22,292 nt of DNA from Candidatus Woesearchaeota archaeon (GCA_016934775.1 JAFGSP010000035.1:1-22292); one strand, 5' to 3'; positions 13,475 through 22,177 are shown, counted from the stretch's first letter. Translations and numbers: made by a program. Notes: generated by a model from the letters alone, not told the origin.

Positions 13475-15474
13475 GATTCGCACCTGTATTTTTGGGACGA
13501 TTCCAATAGTTTGTTTTCTGTGCCGGGAGACAACTCATTGCATTCATCAAGGTCATTCACTAAAATAAACCCTGAGCTTCCTGTCTGGCAGCATTCTTTT
13601 TCGCAGAATTCCAATGAAGCATCATATGCTCTGATATAATCTGATATTGATTCACAATAATTTGTATCAGACCATCTATAATCTGTCCTTGGATCTCCTT
13701 GTGGTGATGATTTTGACACATATTTGCAGCATACATCAGTCTGCCCCTCCAGGACCTCCTCTTCTCTCCCAAGATCATATTCTTCGACTTCAATATGTAT
13801 TGTCTTATCAATAACATAAGTATAGTCCACGTGCGCTTTCAGGAATCTTGTTGTGACAGGAATTGAATCAAGGCTCTCCCTGTCCACGTTCATCAAACAA
13901 GGAATTGTCCTGTAGTCATCTATTTCGTTTATCTCATGGCCGCTTTCATACTCTGCCTTGAATTCCTTTAATCCTTCTTCAGGCGTGCGCGGGGAAGTAG
14001 ATAAATCCATTTCTGAACAGCTCAGGCCGAATGTGTCTGGCACGCTAAGATAGATATTATTGACTTTGTTTACTTTTCCTCCGCTCTCCCATAGATTCTT
14101 GATAGTCAGCCCAAAAAGGGTCTTGATTGACTCTGATTCTCCTATGTCCCAAGGCACACTATCTGTCCCGATTGCCAGGAGCACAGGACCTGAAGAAGCT
14201 ATTGATTCAGGGTCTGTATCCTCAATCTTATATAAGTCTCTCAGCACTCCTTCTTTTGAGGGAGTAAGGCCTTTGTCATCAAGCACCTCAAGATCATTGA
14301 TATACCTATACCTGTCCATCAGATATACTTTTTTCCTGACATCCGCACCAAAATCAAACTCGACATTATAGGTTATTTTGTATTTGCCTTCCGGAAGTTC
14401 ATTACCATAGTCAGCGTCAAAGATACAAGGAATGCTCTTCTCTACGCCTGAAGTGACCGGAATAAAAACTGAAAACTTTTTTTCTTCTTCATCCAATACG
14501 CCTTTAGTCTTAGTTTTTCCTGAAAGAGACGTTGTCTCTGCATAGCAATCCACATGCACTGTGAGGATGTCTTCCACCCCATCAAGTGTCTTTGTCTTTA
14601 GCTTTGCCCAAACATAGACAGGAGAACCCTCCCTGAATACTCTGTCGCCTACATCAAGCTCCTCAATAAACACACCCTGCGGATCCTGGGCCTGTTCCTG
14701 GGTTCCCGAATAATCAACATAAGTGTCGTTGAATGCCTGGTTATATATCTTATATAATGACCCAAAAAGAGTCTGAGGTATCTTCTTTATATCGCTCCAG
14801 AATTCAGATACGCCTTCAAGGTTTTCAGGCCTTGCAGACATAACATGCAACGTAGAGCTTTCTAATAGAAGGAGGACATTCAACACAATTAGGCCCCAGA
14901 ATATCCAGTCAAAAACAGGATCACCGTTATGCTGCTGTGAAAAAACCAGAATAAAATATACCCATATAGGGATTACGATCCTGCTCAGTTGGTATGCATC
15001 AAGACCAAATCCAAAACTGCTCCTTATTGTTCCGAGAAAATAAAATCCAAAAAAATCAATCAAGGTCAATATTATCAAAGTCATATAAAAAGACTCTTTG
15101 TCATCCGTAATATTTGCAAAAGAGAAAGAAATAGAAAGTGATAGTATGACATGAAGAATTGAGTTGAAATCTCTCACGCCAAGGCCTATTATAAACAAGA
15201 TAACCCATATATATATAATCCTCAATAAGAACTCTCTGAAAGAAAATCTTCTTGAGACTAAGCTCATCAGTATAGGGACAATAAAACCTAAAATAAGAAA
15301 GCCAACTCCCAAAACTCTGGAAGGATTGATCAATGCATAATCATATCCATCCCAAGTATTCAGAAGATCAAGTACCCATACCCCGCCTGAAAATATAAGC
15401 AATAAAATCGCATAAGAAGTGTTAAGACTCTGGCTTTTGTTCGAGACCCAGTCGCTTAATTTTAGCTTTGCCAT
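13471..15474 (-). CDS. Polytopic membrane protein with large Cys-rich outer region
   Basis: 667 residues. About seven hydrophobic helices fill the first 210 residues (roughly 21-38, 53-73, 83-100, 103-121, 130-150, 164-180, 188-206). The remaining 455 residues are predicted outside. They contain two beta-sandwich-like stretches (about 265-385 and 430-570). The second includes LSC, IPC and LKAHVDYTYVIDKTIHIEV, which echo the last third of paralogues A-C. Residues about 575-667 are a cysteine-rich tail (CCKY, NYC, FCEKECC, ECNE, YRC). A minus-strand TATA box at 15501-15510 is 30 bases upstream. It is the first gene of the leftward cluster and overlaps paralogue C, suggesting one envelope complex with the lipoproteins. 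No known family recognised. Confidence 0.85.
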   Translation of the reverse strand: MAKLKLSDWVSNKSQSLNTSYAILLLIFSGGVWVLDLLNTWDGYDYALINPSRVLGVGFLILGFIVPILMSLVSRRFSFREFLLRIIYIWVILFIIGLGVRDFNSILHVILSLSISFSFANITDDKESFYMTLIILTLIDFFGFYFLGTIRSSFGFGLDAYQLSRIVIPIWVYFILVFSQQHNGDPVFDWIFWGLIVLNVLLLLESSTLHVMSARPENLEGVSEFWSDIKKIPQTLFGSLYKIYNQAFNDTYVDYSGTQEQAQDPQGVFIEELDVGDRVFREGSPVYVWAKLKTKTLDGVEDILTVHVDCYAETTSLSGKTKTKGVLDEEEKKFSVFIPVTSGVEKSIPCIFDADYGNELPEGKYKITYNVEFDFGADVRKKVYLMDRYRYINDLEVLDDKGLTPSKEGVLRDLYKIEDTDPESIASSGPVLLAIGTDSVPWDIGESESIKTLFGLTIKNLWESGGKVNKVNNIYLSVPDTFGLSCSEMDLSTSPRTPEEGLKEFKAEYESGHEINEIDDYRTIPCLMNVDRESLDSIPVTTRFLKAHVDYTYVIDKTIHIEVEEYDLGREEEVLEGQTDVCCKYVSKSSPQGDPRTDYRWSDTNYCESISDYIRAYDASLEFCEKECCQTGSSGFILVNDLDECNELSPGTENKLLESSQKYRCES

Positions 15475-15500
15475 TTACTATTTTTCTATTAGGAGCCATG

Positions 15501-15536
15501 TATATAAATCTTTCCAGTAGTGAAACATATAAATAC
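15501..15536. promoter_or_regulatory. Back-to-back TATA boxes of the surface-protein cluster
   Basis: On the minus strand GATTTATATA (15501-15510) serves the leftward cluster (ATG 15474). On the plus strand catataaata (15526-15535) is about 28 bases before ATG 15559. The two promoters diverge from within 36 bases, so the units can share regulators. Confidence 0.6.
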
Positions 15537-15558
15537 AAGTAGGGAAATAATCTATATC

Positions 15559-16596
15559 ATGTTTGAAGCATTTGGTCCGACTCCTGTTCTTGTAGTTGGG
15601 CTTGTTGCAGTATTTGGTGTATTCATTCTTTTAGAGTTCTTATTCGGAGGAAAGCTGCTGGCAATATTTTCTGATGGAAAAGATTTTTTATTATCTTTTG
15701 GAGATGAGTTGCTCGGGATAGGTGTGGCTGGTCTTGATATAGGCGACTGGCTGGCTGCAATAAATAATTTTGTCATCATGAAAGAAAAAGTTAGCACATT
15801 CTGGGCATTTTTCACAACCTGGGAAATAACAGGTTTTCTGCCGTTGAATTTTATACCTGGCATTGGAGAATCAATGGAAATTTTCAATATTGTGCCGACC
15901 TCGACAATTGTGATATTTTTATTCAATAAACAAAAAGCTGCTGGTGACGCACTTAACTTTCTTGATGAAAACCTGAGAATAGCAGAACATAATAAGATAG
16001 GGAAATGGAGGCACTGGAGAGACAAGCATGAGGAAATAAAGAAGATGAATTCAGCAGGAAAATGGGTCAGCACCCTAAGGGAAGCAAGCAAGATTAACAA
16101 GGAGCTGACGATTGCAGTGATAGATTATGTCGCTAACAGAGGTAAAGGCAATATAGCTAACCTTGAGATAGATGTCCCTGATAACATGAGCGCAGAAGAA
16201 CAGGAGAAACTAAAAGAAGACCTTGAACCTATGCAGCTACAATTGATGAATGTCACAGAATCAGTAAAGAAATCTAAGGCATTAGTCCAAAAATCAGAAT
16301 TTGACAGGAAAATCTATGAAAAAGCCATGGAATCTGTGAAAGGGGCTGTAAATAATTTAAGGGCTGCGACAGAAGGTTCCTTGGACCAGCTTGAGGCTGA
16401 TGAAGAGGATATTGAAAAGAAGCATGAGCAACAGAGCGAGGCTGCTCAGCAAAAAGCTGCTGAATTAAAGAAAGATGAGGATTCTGCAAAAAGAAAAGCC
16501 TGGGCAGAGATAAAATCTAACATAAAAGACAAGATATCTGATATTTTCAGAAGAAAAGGCCAAGGAGGATTTAATCAGGGATTCGAAGGAGCTTAA
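15559..16596 (+). CDS. Membrane protein with cytoplasmic coiled coil, unknown family
   Basis: 345 residues from ATG 15559, chosen because a TATA box lies 28 bases upstream; an in-frame ATG at 15520 would lie upstream of that box. An N-terminal helix (VLVVGLVAVFGVFILLEFLF, 10-29) is followed by Gly/Asp/Leu-rich amphipathic segments. A second hydrophobic region covers about 78-122, with FIPGIGESMEIFNIVPTSTIVIFLF. From about 125 on it is charged helix: a basic stretch (NKIGKWRHWRDKHEEIKK), then predicted coiled coil to about 330 and a Gly/Gln-rich end (GQGGFNQGFEGA). It is divergent from the surface-protein cluster and ends four bases before the convergent anchored protein. No family recognised; it may be the cytoplasmic-side partner of the cluster, by position only. 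Confidence 0.8.
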   Translation: MFEAFGPTPVLVVGLVAVFGVFILLEFLFGGKLLAIFSDGKDFLLSFGDELLGIGVAGLDIGDWLAAINNFVIMKEKVSTFWAFFTTWEITGFLPLNFIPGIGESMEIFNIVPTSTIVIFLFNKQKAAGDALNFLDENLRIAEHNKIGKWRHWRDKHEEIKKMNSAGKWVSTLREASKINKELTIAVIDYVANRGKGNIANLEIDVPDNMSAEEQEKLKEDLEPMQLQLMNVTESVKKSKALVQKSEFDRKIYEKAMESVKGAVNNLRAATEGSLDQLEADEEDIEKKHEQQSEAAQQKAAELKKDEDSAKRKAWAEIKSNIKDKISDIFRRKGQGGFNQGFEGA

Positions 16597-16600
16597 CTAA

Positions 16601-17791
16601 TCACTCGGCCATCACAATCTGCAGTTCAAGGACATCTATTTTCTCGCCTTTAGGTTTCACTTCGACAGCATTGTTGCCTTTTCTCACAAACTCATCTATT
16701 CCCCTTGTATAAGAATCTTCATAAGTATCAATCTCGAACTTTGCTCCGTTGATATGGAAGTATCCCTGCTTCCTGTCCTCATCATTTGTGAAGAACAAGG
16801 TGACATTCACATCTGAGAGATCCTGCTCTATCTTATCATAAGTTTCCTGGTCAAGGTTGAAATAATATGTTGTAAATATAGGCTCTCTAAGGTTAAGTTT
16901 TGCCTCGATTGAATAAAGCATGTAATTGCCTTTTGTTGTTCTAAAAAGAATGTCATTTTCTCCCTGCCTCAATCTCTTTCCATCCACTGGAGGCACTTCT
17001 ATTTTGCTGTCGCAGTCAGGAATGCTTGAATAAATCAGCCTCTTGTCAAGATATACTTCCAGAGGAGCGACATCTGTAGCCTTGCAGTCTACCACAAAAG
17101 AAAGCTCAAATGATTCAAGAGTTTCATATTGCTGCTGAGTTATATACACAATCTGCTTGTTTTCATGTCCTGATGTGTCTGTGACGTCAGCAGTGATTTT
17201 CAAGTCGTCAATGATATATTCATTGGTCTTCCAGAATTCAATGCCTGGTCCAGAGACCTTGAATAAAAGGGTGTTCTCCTTTTTCAAGAGATCTTTTGGA
17301 AGCTTTATTGGCGACGGGCTGGAAGTAGAGACTTCATTCTCATGGATAATAATATCATTCAATAGGATTGTAAGCCTTCCTTCGTGCTTTGGCATAGAGA
17401 AAGACAGAACAAGATTATCTGTATTTTCAAAATTGCTTACTGAAAAACTGAGATTCCTGCTCTGCTCTTCGAACAAGGATTTTTTTACGAATATAGAATC
17501 AAATTCCAGGAGAACTGTGGCATCTGTCCTGACAAAAAGGTTAAATGATGGCAGGTCATTTATTATCTCTAATTCTGGGATATTTGTTATTGTCCCTGGT
17601 TCCCTTGTAAGAAGTATTGTGATATCATCTTTCTCCCCGTCTCCAACTGTTGTCCTGTTCTGCTCAAGAAGCTCTGCCCTGTCCTCAGGAGGCAAAGCTG
17701 TTATATACACTATCAGGGTAAGTCCTATCACAAAAATAAGTAAAGATATATATTGCTGCGGATTAGCAGTCTGTGCTTTCCTAGTCTTCAT
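16601..17791 (-). CDS. Anchored outer-surface protein with three beta modules
   Basis: 396 residues from ATG 17791. The N-terminus is MKTRKAQTANPQQ followed by one hydrophobic helix (about 14-31) and PPEDRAELL. The RKAQ before the helix resembles a class III (pilin/archaellin) signal, cut between A and Q by FlaK/PibD peptidases; this is tentative. The outer part holds three similar beta-rich modules of 80-100 residues, each with a short strand, a small ligand-like loop, then G/E-N-x-[LIV] and a closing strand: ILLNDIIIHEN..KENTLLFKV (about 138-176), VYLDKRLIYSS..QGENDILFRT (about 241-283) and FHINGAKFEID..KGNNAVEVKP (about 343-379). Jelly-roll carbohydrate-binding domains look like this. It shares a central TATA box with Pelota. 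Function unknown. Confidence 0.83.
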   Translation of the reverse strand: MKTRKAQTANPQQYISLLIFVIGLTLIVYITALPPEDRAELLEQNRTTVGDGEKDDITILLTREPGTITNIPELEIINDLPSFNLFVRTDATVLLEFDSIFVKKSLFEEQSRNLSFSVSNFENTDNLVLSFSMPKHEGRLTILLNDIIIHENEVSTSSPSPIKLPKDLLKKENTLLFKVSGPGIEFWKTNEYIIDDLKITADVTDTSGHENKQIVYITQQQYETLESFELSFVVDCKATDVAPLEVYLDKRLIYSSIPDCDSKIEVPPVDGKRLRQGENDILFRTTKGNYMLYSIEAKLNLREPIFTTYYFNLDQETYDKIEQDLSDVNVTLFFTNDEDRKQGYFHINGAKFEIDTYEDSYTRGIDEFVRKGNNAVEVKPKGEKIDVLELQIVMAE

Positions 17792-17814
17792 CAAGATAAT
17801 TTAACTAGCAATTA

Positions 17815-17825
17815 CATATATAAAT
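17815..17825. promoter_or_regulatory. Single palindromic TATA box between two divergent genes
   Basis: catatataaat contains TATATA at 17817-17822, a perfect palindrome centred at 17819.5. The start codons of the leftward surface protein (17791) and rightward Pelota (17847) are each about 28 bases away, so one box sits midway and fits both. No other TATA-like box fits either gene. Confidence 0.65.
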
Positions 17826-17846
17826 CTTATTGTTTTCCCTCTAATC

Positions 17847-18908
17847 ATGTTAATCCTAAGTAAAAATTATAAAAAGAATTATGCAAAGCTCAAGATTGAA
17901 AATCTTGATGACTTGTGGTATCTCTCTTATGTCATTGAAAAAGGAGATTTGATTAGGGCCAGGACTTTCAGGAAGATTAAGATTGGAAAGGAAGATGACA
18001 GGAAATCGGAAGTAGTGAGAAAACCTGTTCATCTGAAGATTACTGTTGACAAAGTTGAATTCTCTAAGTACACCAATATCCTAAGAGTATCTGGAAATAT
18101 AACAGAAGGGCCGGAAGACATTCCTTTAGGGAGCCACCATACAATAAGCCTTGAAGACGGGACTGAGTTTACTATAGAAAAAACCCAATTCCTTCAATAT
18201 CAGATAGACAAGCTGGAAGAATCCGCACAGGAATCAAAAGAAAAAATATTGCTTGTTGTTCATGACAGAGAAGAGGCGTATTTTGCTATGCTGAAAAAAT
18301 ACGGATATGAACTGCTAAGCCAGCTAAAAGGGAATCCCCAGAAAAAAACAGATGTAAAAACAGAGTCCACTGATTTTTTTCCTCTCATAAAAAAGACAAT
18401 CGAGGACTACAATAAGAGGGAGAATTTTTCCCACATTGTTATTGCAAGCCCAGGATTCTGGAAAGAATATATCCAGAAACTAATTAGTGGAGATTTAAAG
18501 AAAAAGGTTGTCTATGCCACCTGCTCTTCTGTAGGCGAAAACGGGATAAATGAAGTGATGAAGAGAACAGAGGTCCAGCAGGTGCTCAGGGAGGAAAAAT
18601 TTGCTTCTGAAATAAAGAAGGTAGAAGAATTCCTGAAAGAGATATCACAGCAGGGAAAATCCGAATATGGATTGGAGCAGATAAAGAAAGCTGTGGATGC
18701 AGGTGCTGTGTCTGAGCTATTGGTGACAGATGGCTTTATCCAGAAAAAAAGGCAGGAAGAGCAATTTGAAGATATAGAAAGACTGATGAAATCTGTTGAA
18801 TCAGCTCAAGGCAAGGTCCACATAGTCAGTTCTGAGCATGAAGGCGGAAAAGAGCTTGACGGGCTCGGTGGAATTGGGGCGCTGCTGAGGTATAAGATTA
18901 GTTATTAG
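17847..18908 (+). CDS. pelA: Pelota (Dom34), ribosome rescue factor
   Basis: 353 residues, the archaeal Pelota/Dom34 that enters the A site of stalled ribosomes and, with aEF1A and ABCE1, splits them. Domain 1 (about 1-130) begins MLILSKNYKKNYAKLKIENLDDLWYLSYVIEKGD and includes RKPVHLKITVDKVEF and the LGSHHTI segment. Domain 2 (about 133-250) carries KILLVVHDREEAYFAML and HIVIASPGFWKEYI; domain 3 (about 255-353) ends SSEHEGGKELDGLGGIGALLRYKI, the signature ending. No GGQ motif is present, as expected for Pelota rather than aRF1. Length is normal. The gene should be leaderless from the shared TATA box. It is convergent with the phosphoesterase gene, 46 bases away. Confidence 0.96.
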   Translation: MLILSKNYKKNYAKLKIENLDDLWYLSYVIEKGDLIRARTFRKIKIGKEDDRKSEVVRKPVHLKITVDKVEFSKYTNILRVSGNITEGPEDIPLGSHHTISLEDGTEFTIEKTQFLQYQIDKLEESAQESKEKILLVVHDREEAYFAMLKKYGYELLSQLKGNPQKKTDVKTESTDFFPLIKKTIEDYNKRENFSHIVIASPGFWKEYIQKLISGDLKKKVVYATCSSVGENGINEVMKRTEVQQVLREEKFASEIKKVEEFLKEISQQGKSEYGLEQIKKAVDAGAVSELLVTDGFIQKKRQEEQFEDIERLMKSVESAQGKVHIVSSEHEGGKELDGLGGIGALLRYKISY

Positions 18909-18954
18909 AAAACTCGATGTTTCAACAGGGTTCTTAGTGAATAATCTATCCGCT

Positions 18955-21900
18955 TTATGCTGCTTCCAAATCTCCGCCAATCCTTCTTGCAAACGCAGGC
19001 TTAATATCCCTCCTGTACATAGGCATAGGTTCTGGCACATCAGGCCCAAGTACATAAGCTCTTTCCTCAAATGATTCCCTGATGAAGTTATCAATCCCTT
19101 TCTCAACAATAAGCGGATGCTGCGGCTGATATTCATTGAGGAATCCTTCAGACACTAATTCTATCTGCAGCCTGCCATCTCCCCTGAAATGAAGTATAGC
19201 GCCAAAAGGAGCGGCCCCGCTGTACTGCCGCCTTAATTCATATCCTGATTCTCCTGCCATACAGCCCAGGATTGCCGCGAATTTATTGTCTCGGGATGCC
19301 ATCTCTACAATGTGATAATGCCCGCCAAGACCAATATCCAGAGGCGCAGAAGTGTCTCCCATTTCCCTCATCCATGAAGTGATATGTGTAGTTGGTCTTA
19401 CTGCAGAACCTTTTCCTGCCCCTCTCTCTGAAAATTTATGAGAAAAGACAATTCCCAAACCATTTATATATCGATAGCCTACAGGCGCTTTGATAAGTTC
19501 GCCTTTTGGATTATAAATAAACTCAGGAAACTGCAGGTCAATATCATGCCCTGTATCTAAAACGTGCTGTGTCAATGCACTCTCAAGCGCCTCATTGAAA
19601 CTGTGGCCGTGATAAAGCTGGTCTGTGTTCTCTTCATGGTTTCCTTTGACAGAATCCCAGAATTCCACTTGAGGAAGTGAAAAGAACGGCCTTACAAGAT
19701 TGACAATTCCCCGTTGTATGCTGGATACTGTAAGACCTCCCAGTATGGCGTTTTCGATAGGCATCTCTTTGTAATTTCTATACTGGCCCAAGTCTCCAAT
19801 ACAGAAAGCTCCGACGCATCCACTCTGCATGAATGCATAATCCTCATATTTTACAAAATGATAAGGTCTTTCTGTAAGAGAATTCAGCTGAAGATCCTGG
19901 ATTATTGCCACGCTCACATCCTCAAAGCCATTTCCAGTTTTCTGAACATCTTTCATAATCTCAATCATCCTAGGCCAATAAGGTTCAACTATCATCCTTT
20001 CCATGAAATCACCTGCCTGAACCCATGCTCCTGGAAGATTTACATAATTAGCTATAGTCACTCTCTTATGGACTCTGTCTGCCTTTTCCCGTTTATGCTT
20101 TGGTATTGAGAAATCCTTGTCAAAATATCTCCTGTCATCTGTCATGTCTGGCACAAAAAGTATCGCCTTATCGCCCATAATCTTAAACATCTGGGATGCC
20201 TGCCTTGTATCAACAAGAAGATCCTCTGGAAGAACATCTGCTATTGTTCCGTTCTGAGCCATCTTCACAATATCTTCAAGTGCTGTTGTCGGATTCTTAT
20301 ATTGGGTCACATCTGAATACATTGTATTTCCGGTAACCCTGACATCCATATCCTGAATTTGGCCGCTGTAGTCAAACCATATCTGGAAGTTCTCTGAATC
20401 TTCAAGCGCATCCATGTCAAGTAAAACTCTATCTTGTTCTCTCAAAGGTTTTCCATCCCTAATCCTGGTAAATGCAGTAACAAGCTCTACTATCCTTGAA
20501 TCAAGGCAATCCTCATCAAAAAAACGCGTAGAATCTTTTCCGATTCTGATTAGGTATGGGTATAAAAACCTGTCAATGATATCTTTAGCATCATCATATC
20601 TTGAATTCATCTCTGATCTCTGCTGTGCAACTGTCAGGCTAACTCTTGGCTGCCCGGTCTCTCTTCTCTGAAGTTCCATTATATAAAGCGAAAATAGGTC
20701 TTCACAAATCTTCAGGTCATTTTCTCCCATGATATATACAACATCTCCTTTGAATTGTTCCCTTACTTTTTTGAACTCTCTAAGCTGCGCATCTAATGTC
20801 TCAAACTCAGGATCCATGAGCATCCTTCTTGCATTCTCCCTGTAGAAATACGGACCGTAAATCGCTCCGCCGATGATGACTTTATCCACACTTGTCTCAT
20901 TTGCAATCTGGATATAGTCTTGCAAGGATTTTTCATCTGAATATGAATAGCCTATGTTAAGATTTGAAAGGAACATTGTTCTCTTAAGGTTCCCATCATC
21001 TGGAAAGAAATATTCAAAGGGGTTTCTTTCCTTTGCCTGTTGCTTGTATTTAGAAAGCCCTGGGACGGATTTGGCTGATGGGACTATGTCTGTAGTGTCC
21101 TTAGATACAAGAAACCTTGCTCCTGTCTTTACATCTCTTTGGGCAAATATTGCTTCAGAGGCATTATCCTCAAGAAAAGGAATGATGTTGTCCATACGCT
21201 TCATCAATCCAGGAACAAAAGCAAGATTTATTGGAATTATCCCATTTGAGCTGAGGCCGTAATATTTAAGCAGGTCCCTAAGATGGTCAAGTCCTTTGGC
21301 TTCTGAAATGTCTGCCCTCAAAGAGTGGACAAAAAAATAAGGTTTTGGTGATCGTTTATTCCCAAGATTCATAGATGATACAATTGCTCTGTACAAGTTG
21401 TCGTCTGTCAAATAATGTGTTTTTGGATTGGCCCATATATTATCTGCTAAACCCTTGACAAATAGTGTATAATTATTTTTCTTGCCCAGATATTCTGTTA
21501 TCTGCCTGGCAGCCCCTTCAAACAATGAAAGTACTTCCTGATCCAGGGAGATTCTTTCTTCTGCCTTTTCCATAAGTCTTTCCAAATGGTCTCTTGGATC
21601 ATATTCTCTGGCATACAGAAACGCTTCAATATCATGCATTGAAAAAGAGGGTGAATTAAGGTCATATCCTTCAAGTTCAGAGCGGTCGACTCCAAAAAGG
21701 TCCAAGATATAATTCACTCTGCTACCTGGATTCAATGCTGCAAGCAGATACCTAAAATTAAAATTACTAAGGTTACCTGTTTTCCTGTCTACAACAAGCA
21801 TATTTGGCTTAGAATTAGTACTCATAGCAATATTAGCATATAAGCTTAAAACAGCATCAGACCCGCCTGTATTTGCCAGGATAAACGGTTGTTTTTTATG

Positions 21901-22047
21901 ATAGTGCGTCTGCTGGAAATGATTTATGAGATCCTCATAGATATCTGAAGAAAACAGCTTTATCTTATCTTGACTGGACTTTGTTAATATTGATCTAACG
22001 CCAAAGAAACGTCCAATATTTTCAGAAATAAGCTTTTCTAACTCCAT
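18955..22047 (-). CDS. Very large double metallophosphoesterase-like protein
   Basis: 1030 residues from ATG 22047, which follows GGAGG by eight bases. The C-terminal third carries a calcineurin-like metallophosphoesterase set: DLQ (718-720, in place of DxH), GDLGQ (751-755), GNHE (802-805), SHKF (869-872) and GGHYH (908-912). The central part holds a ghost of the same fold: FLSNLNIGYSYSDEKSL (359-375) where active enzymes read SDxHxG..DE, VIIGGAIYG (390-398) for GGDIxG, and VYIMGENDL (437-445) for GNHD. The first 340 residues are unassigned; NYTLFVKGLADN (192-203) and ILANTGGSD (56-64) hint at another decayed copy, weakly. No signal peptide or membrane helix. Metal-dependent phosphatase, nuclease or phosphodiesterase activity is possible in the C-terminal unit; the substrate is unknown. 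Confidence 0.82.
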   Translation of the reverse strand: MELEKLISENIGRFFGVRSILTKSSQDKIKLFSSDIYEDLINHFQQTHYHKKQPFILANTGGSDAVLSLYANIAMSTNSKPNMLVVDRKTGNLSNFNFRYLLAALNPGSRVNYILDLFGVDRSELEGYDLNSPSFSMHDIEAFLYAREYDPRDHLERLMEKAEERISLDQEVLSLFEGAARQITEYLGKKNNYTLFVKGLADNIWANPKTHYLTDDNLYRAIVSSMNLGNKRSPKPYFFVHSLRADISEAKGLDHLRDLLKYYGLSSNGIIPINLAFVPGLMKRMDNIIPFLEDNASEAIFAQRDVKTGARFLVSKDTTDIVPSAKSVPGLSKYKQQAKERNPFEYFFPDDGNLKRTMFLSNLNIGYSYSDEKSLQDYIQIANETSVDKVIIGGAIYGPYFYRENARRMLMDPEFETLDAQLREFKKVREQFKGDVVYIMGENDLKICEDLFSLYIMELQRRETGQPRVSLTVAQQRSEMNSRYDDAKDIIDRFLYPYLIRIGKDSTRFFDEDCLDSRIVELVTAFTRIRDGKPLREQDRVLLDMDALEDSENFQIWFDYSGQIQDMDVRVTGNTMYSDVTQYKNPTTALEDIVKMAQNGTIADVLPEDLLVDTRQASQMFKIMGDKAILFVPDMTDDRRYFDKDFSIPKHKREKADRVHKRVTIANYVNLPGAWVQAGDFMERMIVEPYWPRMIEIMKDVQKTGNGFEDVSVAIIQDLQLNSLTERPYHFVKYEDYAFMQSGCVGAFCIGDLGQYRNYKEMPIENAILGGLTVSSIQRGIVNLVRPFFSLPQVEFWDSVKGNHEENTDQLYHGHSFNEALESALTQHVLDTGHDIDLQFPEFIYNPKGELIKAPVGYRYINGLGIVFSHKFSERGAGKGSAVRPTTHITSWMREMGDTSAPLDIGLGGHYHIVEMASRDNKFAAILGCMAGESGYELRRQYSGAAPFGAILHFRGDGRLQIELVSEGFLNEYQPQHPLIVEKGIDNFIRESFEERAYVLGPDVPEPMPMYRRDIKPAFARRIGGDLEAA

Positions 22048-22052
22048 ACTGC

Positions 22053-22100
22053 ATCCCTCCCTATACAAAGAGAATATGAAAAATGAGAATTATATACTTA
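22053..22100 (-). promoter_or_regulatory. Promoter and ribosome binding site of the phosphoesterase-like gene
   Basis: Minus-strand AAGTATATAAT, centred near 22095, predicts a start near 22068, leaving a leader of about 21 bases. The leader holds GGGAGGG (complement of 22054-22060), one of the strongest Shine-Dalgarno sites in the window. Confidence 0.55.
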
Positions 22101-22151
22101 ATCTACATAATCAACATAGGAATATAATAACTACAAAATAGTAATATAGAC

Positions 22152-22177
22152 TATATAATTATTTTAGTAATTATATA
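22152..22177. promoter_or_regulatory. Perfect 10-bp palindrome, possible operator
   Basis: TATATAATTA (22152-22161) and its exact complement TAATTATATA (22168-22177) surround a six-base spacer. It sits just upstream of the TATA box of the last gene and between two divergent promoters. The region is extremely AT-rich, so chance is a real alternative. Confidence 0.35.

Noticed and set aside
15520..15558. Upstream ATG of the membrane/coiled-coil gene
   Set aside because: The TATA box (15526-15535) lies downstream of this ATG, so it would not be transcribed; ATG 15559 is 28 bases from the box.
17157..17804. A 215-codon frame antisense to the three-module surface protein
   Set aside because: No start signals or domain pattern, and the other strand has a membrane anchor, repeated modules and a promoter.
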